Shown here piece after piece: positions 1 to 9,662 of a stretch of 60,000 bases of DNA. How positions within the stretch are numbered: the stretch's first letter is position 1; the number at the start of each line of letters is the position of its first letter. Under the pieces are notes generated by a model. It worked only from the letters and a program-made list of their open reading frames with translations, did no database searches and was not told the origin of the DNA. Location: the NCBI GenBank assembly GCA_964035545.1, contig OZ037767.1, forward strand, positions 29,619,628-29,679,627. Reading direction: 5' to 3'. Made by a program: the position numbers and the translations under genes. The stretch is from Bugula neritina. Taxonomy: Eukaryota > Bryozoa > Gymnolaemata > Cheilostomatida > Bugulidae.

Positions 1-160
1 CTACTCGCTCTAAGATGACCAGCACTGGCTTCTGGTTGCTAAGAGATTTCTGAAAAGTAAACAAACACATTACTCTGCTAGTCCAAAAGGATAGTTGAGT
101 CTGTACCTGGCACAACCACACAGTATTTATAGTCACATCAACAACACAAGAAGGTAACAC
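1..160 (-). CDS. candidate C-terminal exons of the USP16-like gene
   Basis: Two phase-compatible candidate exons follow the His-box exon: 160-107 (54 nt, AG before and GTACAG after, phase 0 at both ends) and 49-1 (after CTTTTCAG, reading [16 protein letters not shown], cut by the window edge). The second vaguely resembles the family terminus (LNSQAYLLFYER). The first does not show the expected W-F/Y-H-I-S-D strand. One or both may be spurious, with the true terminal exons lying beyond the left edge. Confidence 0.3.
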   Translation of the reverse strand, partial: MLPSCVVDVTINTVWLCQVQTQLSFWTSRVMCLFTFQKSLSNQKPVLVILERV

Positions 161-3100
161 CTGGGAGAGCATGTGGCACCATATCTATTGCCTGATAACA
201 ACTGTTGCGTAAGAGATACTAAAAACTGGGGGCGCGCAGGGGTGCCACCCCACCCACTAACCTGTAACATGTTCCTGTGCAAAGTGGCTGTGGATCTATG
301 TCTGACATATGCTGTGTAATGACCACCATTAAGTCTACCACTGTGCTCCACCACAGCAAACAGCAGGTAGTTGACACTGGTCTGCCCAGCCTCAATTCCC
401 TGTGTAAATAGAAACTTGGGCTACATTGTACTGCTTTAGATTCAAGACTGTTGAGTGAGACGTTATATGGCAGGTTCGATTATTACAGCAGGCAATGTAA
501 CTAGACTAATTTAAAAATAACTACAAACTACATTGCAAATAAAATTATGAGAAACAAATTTAAAAGACCAAATAAAACAAACACTGTTATAATAAACTCA
601 TGCTAATAAGAAAATCATTATAATAGACTCATGCTAATGTGATACACAATGAAACTTTAACCATTTCAAAATTATATTATAATTGAATATTTTCACTCGC
701 TAGATGTGGGTCAGCTTAAAATGAACAAATGAATTACTAGAAATAAGTAGCGCATAGTTCCATCTATTTGCAGTGTCAGGGAGTAGAGACTTTCAACGGA
801 TTGCAGCATATTTGTATAACCTGGTTACATCATATGAATAGGTCCAACAATATCAAAACTGTCAGCATCAGACAATTTATGTAAGCAAAGTCAATGATAA
901 TACTATATTATACATATACTGCATTTCAATATTTGTGCTGGTAGAGCCTGAGTTGGCTGCAGACCTACGCAAACAAGTCACTTTCAGTGCCAAACTGCTA
1001 GCCTTCTGGCACGAATAACCAAGTAACATGAGCATAAAATTACATTTGGACAAACTTATTGGCAAAACGACATGCTCCAATTATTTTCAGAGAGGCATAA
1101 ATGAATAAATAATGAGAAACACAACATTAGTTGCCGATTAAATCGGATATTTTAGAGCACCACTTAAAACAACAAACAGGGTAAATAAATATGAGCCGGT
1201 ATTTATAGCTGCAGGTGATTGGCTAACGTTACTCGCTCAGAATCAACTGCTTTACGGAGGGGGGACAATTCATTCTTTTTTCAGAAGAATTTTTGTCCCA
1301 ATCAACACCTGTTTAGACTCTTACCTGAGCTAGACTAGAACAGTACGGTGCTAGGTCCAGTGAAATGGTAAACTCTACATGTCTGTTCACCTTGCTGAAG
1401 GAGTAGCCATTTTGTTGAAACCTCTTGAGGTGGAGAGTGAGCACGGCGGGTGGGCTGTAGACAAGCAGTTGCTTTCTAGCATTAGTGTAGACCGTGGGGC
1501 GAGATTTCTCTACAAACATTGGAGAACACGATTATAGCACATCAGTACGCAGCCCAGCTGTACGCAGCTCACCTGTACACAGCTCACCTGTACGCAGCTC
1601 ACCTGTACGTAGCTCACCTGCACACAGGTCAGCTGTACACAGCTCACCTGTGCGCAGCTCACCTGTACGCAGCACACCTGTACACAGCTCACCTGTACGT
1701 AGCTCACTTGTACACAGATCACCTGTATGCAGCAGATACAGGGGAGTAAACTCCACACTTCCTACTAAAAGGCATTTGTTTCGAGTATAAAGCAAAGTTA
1801 GAGAACAAATACACTGAGAGCATTGCGTGGAATAACCCGTGTAAGTGTTGAATTGGCCAGTAACAGTCATAGCAACCTGTCCATCTGATTGGTGTAACCT
1901 GGCAGTGCTAGATCTCAGAATGGCAGCTTTATTACGAGAATGAAATACATAGCACCACACGAGACATGTTTACATCGAGGACGGAGGGGGAAGATGACAA
2001 TAAGATATATAAATTCAAACAGTATTATTCGCACATCAATTAAAATGCAGCACATACCATATTTACTTGCATGGAGGCCCTACTTAACTTGTGAGAATAG
2101 GTATTACAAAACCCTAGAGCACTGGCTACAAACACCAAACCTACCGTTAGCTGAAGAGTTCTTCCTTCGATCCTTGCGGTTGCAGAAAGAGCAGGCAAAC
2201 TTATTGCTGCCCGTCAGAAGTTCGGGGTGCGTGAACAGCCCGAGTGAAGACAAGATGCTACACTCATACAGAGCACAGTCTAGCTTCTCCGATAGTGGTC
2301 TCAGGGACATATCCACCGCGTCCCGTATTCTTCTACTCTTAGGAACCTCAGCTGATGAGACACACCCCTCTCCAAGTGACAACTGCAACACATGCTCCAA
2401 GGTGAGTGAAGATAAAGAAGACAACACAAGCAGTGACAGCTGGTTCTATGGAATTGAAGTCTAAGAAAGTGAAAAAAAGCTTAGATGTGGCACACTGTGA
2501 TTAGTGTGTCTGCTTTTCAATTAGACAAGTGTAAGTATACTGAACAAGTGTAAGTAAACTGAACAAGTGTAAGTATACTGGACAAGTGTAAGTATACTGA
2601 ACAAGTGTAAGTATAACAAGTGTAAGTATACTGAACAAGTGTAAGTACACTGAACAAGTGTAAGTATATCGAACAAAAGTAAGTTTATGACTCACCTTTT
2701 CAAGGCTGTAGGACAGACAGTCATTGCGTAAGATACCAGCAGATTCTACAGTAGACAGGGGAGATAATCACCAACAGGGCAATGACAGGTTTCACTGGTG
2801 TATAAGCAGCATGCAATGAGCTTTAATAACAAGTTATGTTGGCATGGAAGCTATAAACTGTACTTTACATGTGCATTAGGTAATATACACTACATTAAGT
2901 AGTATACATATACACTAGATTACATAATATACATATATACTACAATATATAATATACAGTATACACTACATTAGATAATATACATATAAACCGACATATA
3001 TATATGTATAGTATAATTGTTATTAAGACACGTAACACAACTACGAGCACCAAGAAAGGAAATACAGGACCCTGTAAAAGCATACCGCTTTCAGAGTCTG

Positions 3101-6100
3101 TGTTGTACCCCAGTTCTGATTTAGGAGTTGTCGACCTTGAAGAAATACTGGCATTATTCACCACAGCATCTACCAGAGTACCAACTGACGTGTTGGAGCT
3201 GGCCGTAGCATTATCACTCTGATACTTTGCTCCGTCAACTTCACCATCTTTCACGCTGAGAGTAGAGGCTGAGCTAGATGCAGCAACCTCTACGGCAGAA
3301 GTGCTAACCACTTGGGCTTCCTCTAAATCAGCTGCCGCAGACACTCGATTGCGTTTTTTCTGTCAATCGAGAACAAATTGATGACATCATCAAGGCAAGA
3401 AACTGATGACATCATCAAGGCAAGAAACTGGTGACATCATCAGGATAATAAACTTTGCTACAGTTGTTCTAGGTAAGGGGGAACCCCACAAGAGCACACC
3501 TGTGAAGATGTTTCAACAAAAGTTTCCAGGAGAGTTTCAAAGAAAAGTTACTAATGAGTATACCAAAGCTTGTATAGCATTACTTCAGAATGCGTGAGTA
3601 TTGAGATCAGAAGGCAAAAGTAAAAGTAGCACCAGCAAACTCGCCAGGAAAACTCACAGCTTTCTTTGCACTTTTAGCCAGTTTCTTCTGTTGGTGCTTG
3701 CTCGGTCCTTTCTTCTCTTCATTGGGAAGGTAGGAATCAGCTGCAGACTTCGAGCCTTTCCTGGGTATCGTGTGTCTGCCTTTCTCCTCGTGCACTGGCA
3801 ACGACAAGTCTAGGAACGGTTCAAATATCTGTGAGGCCTGGCAAAACACAGAGCAACACTGTACCAATACAACGCCGCAACATTAAAACAAATCAATCAC
3901 TTAACGGCAGTACATATAATTAGTACTACTTATCAGCTACATATAGCTAAAAATAGATTCGAGGCATGTACAAGATAAAAGTCGGATACTGTAATAGATG
4001 TGGTATTACCTTGCCACAGTCATTACACAGCACAGTACTGAGTAGATATCCACCAAACAAGGAATCTACGGCCGTGTGTGCAGCTTGTCGGCCGTAGCTC
4101 TTAATATCTGGCACCACTTGCTTCTTAGAGTGGTCGTCTAAACTCTTGTAGTTGAATGTGTTGAGAATGCCGGACTGTATCCTCTAGAAATATCCCAGTT
4201 GAATGCATAAACTAGACTATGCTCATTACTTTTAGCACTAAATTGGCAGGAAGTAGCTTTTTATAATAATTTTATTTGCTAAAATCAATAAAAAATGAGA
4301 ATTGTTAACCATTAAAACAGCTGCACAGCATATATCATTTTATAGAACAGAGTTGTTAAATATTTTGTTGGTGCAAAGAAAAACAATGAATTTACTTTCA
4401 TTTCTTCCATCTTCAGAGCATCTAGAAGGTTCCGGAGAAGCTCATGACTGTCTTGCTGCTGGTAACCTTTGAACCTGGGCACCTTCTGGCAGATCTGGTG
4501 AAACAGAACTCCGGGATTGAGGGGCTGCTTGGCCCGTTCCTCGGACGCCATGTCTCTAAAGAGTTTGACCAGCGCATCGGTGAGCGCCATCTTGTCTTTA
4601 GAGAGCTGCACCTTCAGTGGAGGCTACAAGGTCGTTTATACTACAGAATTCTTACAGCAGATATACGCTCCAGGGGCATCTTTTAGATACAAAAACAAAC
4701 TCATTTCCTCATTATTTTCACTTAGACTACTCGCAGCGCAGAAATAAAAGCGGGTTTGAATGTCAGTGCACTTCAACAGCAAATATCCTATATACAGCAA
4801 TGAGATAAATGAAACACGTGTCTGAACCAGCTGGTAGTGGCACACCACGCAGATCCTAGGTGACAATCTAGGTTATCAGACCTCACTAAACTATAACATA
4901 TCCTGTACAGTGAAGTTATTGAAGGATGCTGGTTTAGAGCTTACAGGGGAACAGCTAGAGCATTGCGGCATATATATGAGTAAATGGTCCACTAATCTTA
5001 TGGTGAATGCAAACTGCACATTCTATAATTTGATTTTAATATTATATCAACAAGTAGAAATAAGTTTAATTTCCCAAAATTAAGATCTACTCACAGAGAA
5101 TAAACGAATAAAATCAAGATAATAGAACATTGCCTCAAAACAAAGAAATTTGTAGTTTCTGAGGAAAAATTGCATAAAAAAGACACATGTTTAGGATAAA
5201 ATGGGCAGATCAAAAGATAGTTGAACTTAAACAGAGCCAAAAGGGAACGTTATGCTGTTATATCTGTAAGGTAGCGAGTAGACAAGCACACACTTACCAA
5301 GCTAGTTGGTTTGGACTCGTCTCCCTCACTGTCGTCATAATCGCTGCCTAAAGGGGAAGTGTTACTATACCCGTTACTATGACTACTGTGCCCAGGTAAC
5401 TGTATAGTTAGCTCACTCAGTCTCATGTCCACTAGCAGTTCATTCAGCTCTCCCAGCTGAGACAGACTTTGTATAACAGCATTGAAGAAGCATGTATTGC
5501 CCAGATTGGACAGACCCTAGAACATACGACACCTAATGTGTCAGAAGATGAAGAGTTTCTAAAACCATCTGAAGGTAAACATTCAGAGTATTTCAAATAT
5601 ACAGAGCTGTCAGAATTACCTTTAACTTTGGCAGGATTTTAGTAACGGTCCCACCGCTGCCATTTCTCTTCCTCTGTGTCTGCTGCGGTGTGCTGCCAGC
5701 TGGCTCAACTTGTATCAGCATTTCCGAGGAGTTTGGACGGCCTGGCTTTGAGTGGTTGACACCGAGCTGCTTGCGTATCAGTGATATGATGTCCAGAATG
5801 GGCTTGCTGGTCTGAGGGAATATTTCATCGTCACATTCATAGCACCTGTGACAAGATAATCACACTGCTGTGACAAGACAAGCACACTGCTGTGACACAT
5901 GGAACAAGACAAGCACGCTGCTGTAACACACCTGGTAAAAATAAGCTCAACAAGATGTCACATTCACATCCTCACCAAACCAAAACAGGTGATTGTCTGC
6001 ACATTCAAAGGGTTTGAACTTTAAAATCCAAGACAACATATTAGAGCAACTAAAGTAGAGGCGGTTACAGTTAATTTTCTCGGAGAGACATGAGATAAGA

Positions 6101-7704
6101 TAAAAACAAATAACAATAATTTTCAAGTTCAACACGCATCAGCATAACATCTCTAGACTCTATACAATCAAAATACTTCTGATCCAAAATCCTAAAGTGA
6201 TATGAAATTTTATGTGAAACTAAGTGGGCAATTCACTATCAGGGAGTTGCAATACAAGATATAATATCTGTGAGTGATTATTTCCATTCAGAGTCATGTA
6301 AATGTTACATAATTGTTATACAAGAGCCATGCCCATTTAGTACTGCATTCCCTTTCCATGTGTTCCCATTCAATCCATCTAATTGTCAACTAAATGATTA
6401 TCACGAGCACTCAATAATGTAAATACCCAGCAAGCTAGTAAGTGAAAAACAGCCCACATGCCAGAGTAACAAACTAGTAGAATATCTGTATTATTATCAA
6501 CTAAGAGTGCACTGGTGTGCAATGAAACCCCAAGAAACCAAGCAAACATAAAACAGTGATTCATATTCCTTACCACACCATCTCTGTGTGGATGTTGACT
6601 ACGATGTTATGGGCGTCAGAATGAGGCTGCTGGTAATGTTTGAGACTGTGCTGGAAGTCAGTCGACCTGCCACACCCCTAGAATACTCAACATATATAGG
6701 GAAAGCAACTCCCAAGGCATGTTTGTATATTGTAGAGTGAAAACTTGTGCCATGGTTCAAATGAGAAAATAGAAACAAGAGAAAAATCTTCATTTACCAG
6801 CAAATAGCTATACCTGGTAGCCACATTGTAGGCAAATCCAAACGCTCTGCAGATCATCGTGGGAATCTCCAGAATAATCAGCATCTTTGGCACATGCCTA
6901 TAATAACATAATATATGATATTAGCACACGCCTATAATAACATCAGGTATAATATTAGCACATACACCGATATTTGTCTCTTGAAACAAGTCAAGCAATT
7001 CCAAATTATACGGTCACAACTGTACACCATGCTTGGTGAAGATATTTACTACACATATGCAGGTATGTGAGTACAGATATGAACATGTAAATGCAGGTGA
7101 GTGTAAGTGTGAACAGGTGAGTATAGGGATGAAAAGGTGAGTGTATGTATGAACGGGTGAGTACAGGGATGAACAGGTAAGTGCAGGTGAGTGCAAGTGA
7201 ATGCAAGTGTGAACAGGTGAGTATAGAGATGAAAAGGTGTGAAAAGGTGATTACTCAGAGCTCATGAATTAAGTACCGCCCACTTACGGTGCACTGCATA
7301 CGAGCTGTCTTTAAAGTCTTTCTGCACGCCGAAACATTCACGGATTTTGACATGTGACTGCAGGAGCTGCGATTCACACAGCCATCTGATAAGAACAGAA
7401 ATAAAAAATTACAACTCCCTATTAGACAATAGCAAGTTCTAAATACAACAACTAAACATGAAACCCTCATCATCAAAAATCAAAAGTTCTATCTGCCCAT
7501 AAGCTTAATACTACCCAAGACTGTTGAGCAGTTGGCAGCTCAATTACTATAACAAAACACTAGTTTCATATAGAAAGTATATCACTTATAACACCATAAC
7601 TTATTCCTACCCGTTGAATCATCTTCAACATTCACTAGACTGTTATAGAAATTGTTGGGAGTTGCATTTCTTTGAGCTGCTCGTTTCTTTCCCTTCTTTG
7701 CCAT
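1..7704 (-). CDS. USP16: USP16/USP45-type ubiquitin-specific protease, 14 mapped coding exons, 3' end off the window
   Basis: A cysteine protease of the USP family that removes ubiquitin; vertebrate USP16 deubiquitinates histone H2A. Exons read on the minus strand: 7704-7611, 7385-7288, 6897-6814, 6677-6574, 5845-5620, 5516-5298, 4623-4396, 4183-4010, 3837-3658, 3359-3086, 2745-2696, 2382-2145, 1509-1325, 399-262. All have AG/GT borders and phases join without a break (764 codons). Order: basic N-terminus ([11 protein letters not shown]), ZnF-UBP domain (about residues 33-145), Cys box [14 protein letters not shown] with nucleophile C211, [22 protein letters not shown], a Lys/Ser-rich acidic insert, CxxC pairs of the fingers, [11 protein letters not shown], and the His box GGHYTAYV (H745). 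Family length is about 820 aa, so only some 40-60 C-terminal residues are unplaced. USP16 and USP45 are vertebrate paralogues; this looks like their common orthologue. The start ATG has G at -3 and +4. Confidence 0.93.
262..399 (-). CDS. USP16: USP exon 14: catalytic histidine box
   Basis: This exon begins after CACAG and ends before GTTAGT, phase 0 at both ends. It encodes [24 protein letters not shown]745 in GGHYTAY is the general base of the USP triad. The human counterpart reads [21 protein letters not shown], which makes the family call secure. Confidence 0.92.
400..1324 (-). other. USP intron 13, no coding signal
   Basis: An AT-rich intron of about 925 bp between the exon carrying [11 protein letters not shown] and the His-box exon. 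Short open frames on both strands look like chance. No repeat or RNA gene was recognised. Confidence 0.7.
1545..1734. repeat. 15-bp minisatellite in USP intron 12
   Basis: About 12 copies of a 15-bp unit, GTACGCAGCTCACCT on the plus strand. On the transcribed minus strand each copy contains CAGGTGAGC, a good match to a 5' splice-site consensus. The array stops about 35 bp before the exon 13 acceptor (exon starts at 1509). Because 15 is a multiple of three, several frames stay open and spell pentapeptide-like strings; these are not proteins. Confidence 0.9.
2525..2684. repeat. 19-bp minisatellite in USP intron 11
   Basis: About nine copies, some shortened, of AAGTGTAAGTATACTGAAC on the plus strand. 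The array lies in the intron directly downstream (minus sense) of the 50-nt exon 2745-2696 and starts within about 10-15 bp of that exon's GTGAGT donor. GTAAGT, a donor-like word, recurs on the strand opposite the gene. Confidence 0.9.
3380..3443. repeat. 25-bp tandem repeat in USP intron 9
   Basis: Two full copies and a partial third of a 25-bp unit containing GATGACATCATC and GGCAAGAAACT. It sits about 20 bp upstream (minus sense) of the acceptor of the exon beginning at 3359. Confidence 0.85.
5298..5516 (-). CDS. USP16: USP exon 6: catalytic cysteine box
   Basis: This exon starts directly with [21 protein letters not shown]211 is the nucleophile. The human protein has the same segment with its Cys at about 205. 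The rest encodes a Ser/Asp/Glu-rich insertion ([12 protein letters not shown]) that occupies the variable loop of USP16-type enzymes. Borders are TTCTAG and GTAAGT, phase 0 at both ends. Confidence 0.93.
5620..7385 (-). CDS. USP16: USP exons 2-5: ZnF-UBP domain
   Basis: Exons 7385-7288, 6897-6814, 6677-6574 and 5845-5620 encode a ZnF-UBP module, which in this family binds the free C-terminus of ubiquitin. Recognisable blocks are [10 protein letters not shown], a Cys pair near the exon 2/3 join, [33 protein letters not shown] and [11 protein letters not shown]. They match USP16 WVCLKCGHQGCGR, HALKHYLTPRSEPH and VWCYVCDNEV residue for residue at the Cys/His positions. The last of these exons continues into a Lys/Pro-rich linker ending KILPKLK just before the catalytic domain. 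Confidence 0.93.
5847..5933. repeat. tandem repeat overlapping the USP exon 5 acceptor
   Basis: Three to four imperfect units of about 23-30 bp containing, on the minus strand, TTGTCACAG or GTGTCACAGCAG. The real acceptor (TTGTCACAG, exon starting at 5845) is the first unit, so the array copies a 3' splice site. Confidence 0.8.
7060..7251. repeat. imperfect 20-24-bp repeats in USP intron 2
   Basis: Irregular tandem copies built around GAACAGGTGAGTATAGGGAT on the plus strand, opposite to the gene. They lie about 35 bp downstream (minus sense) of the exon 2 donor at 7287. CAGGTGAGT is donor-like but antisense to the transcript. Confidence 0.8.
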
Positions 7705-7711
7705 AGCATCT

Positions 7712-9500
7712 GAAAATGGGCACCTATCTTCAATTACTCTCATTTCTAGGATCAGCAAAGCCGGTCAAGCATGACAATGACGTGAAATCTCGTCTAAAAA
7801 TAAGAACTTACATTATATAAAAGTGAGTGTATTACCACTTGAAACAACAAAAATATACAGTGCCAGTTACTATAAAGGTTAAACTTTTTCGATAGCAATA
7901 AGCTGCTTTCATAGCTTCTAAAATTTACAACTTTTGCTGCTCCAAACTAATGTATGCCTCAAGCTTCTTCTTTTTAACTAATCGAATTTGTAACTATAGA
8001 AAGTAGCACACCATCCATAGGACCGAACTTTGCAGCAACAAAAGCAGTTTAGATTGGTTGGACATCACATAATATAGGTCAAGCGGGTTTTGTGCAGTTA
8101 GGTATTTTCTAACTAAACATTTAACTTTCAAGATACAGAGTTAGTCTGTCAATGCATCCTAACTAATGACAAAATATGTAGCGCAAAGTATGTAGAAATT
8201 CAAGTTAGATATCTAAGGAGCAAAAATGCTATCTTCGTAAAAAATGATTACTAGCCAGCACATTAATTTCATTTCAATTATTCAACTAGGCTAATAAACT
8301 ATGAAATTTTGTTCTAAAATTACTTAAAAAATTCCTAAACATACGAATTTCTTAATAAATCCTTCCCTTTCAGTTTGCCATTTTTGAAATTACAATAATT
8401 AGCTTACAATTGTTAACAGTAAAATTCTTATTACAACAAACTTTATTGCTTGGATTTGTAAACATCTTGATAGGCTTTTTTTGTAAGTTTCTCTTTTGCA
8501 ACACCAAATTTAAACTGAAATGCAAAACATAAAAGCACTAAAATATAAATCTTAAAAATATATATATAATATATTGACTCAGTATGACTATGGGTATCAG
8601 AATTAGTTTTAGTTTATAATTTAACTTTAAAAATATAAATATTATAATATAAATACCATTTATTATCATAATTATCTACTTTCATTATTAAATTTAATGA
8701 TATTCAATATTTAATATAACTATATTTAAATTATTATTATGGTCATCAGACACATTGACCTTTCTCTTTTACTTTGAGTTTAAGTTTAAATTTGACTTCA
8801 AGTTCAACGTTAAAAGTTTTAATTTTTAAATAATGAATTTACGACATGGTGATGACTAATGAGGCGGAGCTGTGAGCATCAAACAGACAATTCACAAATG
8901 ATCAAATTCACTGAGACAATGATAGTGATGCTGATACTCATACTGATACTGATTGAGTAAATAATGAATAATCATAATGATAATGTTTGTTAAACTTGAA
9001 GTAACTATTTTTGAGCACATAATGATAATGATAATAATCATAAACACCAATACATTAACTATTTAAATATGCAAAACTGTACAATAGTTCGATCATTGCA
9101 GCTACCAACATGATTACCAACGTGAGTGTCAAGTTCAAGTTATTGTCGATTTGAGTTCTACTTTTAGTTCAAATTACTAACAGTAACTTTGAGTTGGCGA
9201 ATAACTAAAAGGAAACTGCCCATTTTACTAAATATTCCAATCAGATAGCCAGAGATACTGGTATTACTTTCGCTTGTGCAGTTATTATTAGCAGCAAAAC
9301 AGCCTTTTTGTATTCGATGATCACAGGCTAAGATATTATTTTTCAAAAAGTTGAAAGCTCGGTTGTAACTGAGCGCATAAAAATTGCATAGTATGTTTTA
9401 GCACAATTTTATTTTTATTTGCAAATTAATTTTTAATTTTCGTATATTTAAAAATAAATATATTAAAAAAAACTTTTATACTTTTCACTTTTTTCTTTAG
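7712..9500. other. intergenic gap between head-to-head USP16 and TENT5
   Basis: About 1.9 kb separates the two start codons. The DNA is very AT-rich with runs of A and T and no long frame. A CAG lies just upstream of the USP16 ATG (around 7710), so a 5' UTR intron is possible. No clear TATA box or CpG-dense promoter was recognised. Near the TENT5 end, GATTGGTAT (an inverted CCAAT) and TGCGCATGGTGC (NRF1-like) occur at about 9530-9555. Confidence 0.5.
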
Positions 9501-9662
9501 TCAAAAAATTACTACGCCAAATTAACCAGACGATTGGTATTATCTGCGCATGGTGCAATCAGTTCAGTGGTATCTGGAAGATTCACTCAGGTGCACGTGA
9601 CAAAATATTCTCTCTACTTTTTCTTCTTCAATTTCCTCTCCCCTTTTTTTACTTCAACCAGT

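Noticed and set aside
1494-1960. Overlapping open frames on both strands spelling pentapeptide repeats (SSPVR, TGELR)
   Set aside because: They are translations of the 15-bp intronic minisatellite; the TGEL pattern only mimics a pentapeptide-repeat protein and no splice context supports it.
9534-9662. Extended TENT5 N-terminus from the ATG at 9534
   Set aside because: The extra 43 residues have no family counterpart, and a polypyrimidine tract with CAG directly before 9663 indicates a splice acceptor in the 5' UTR.
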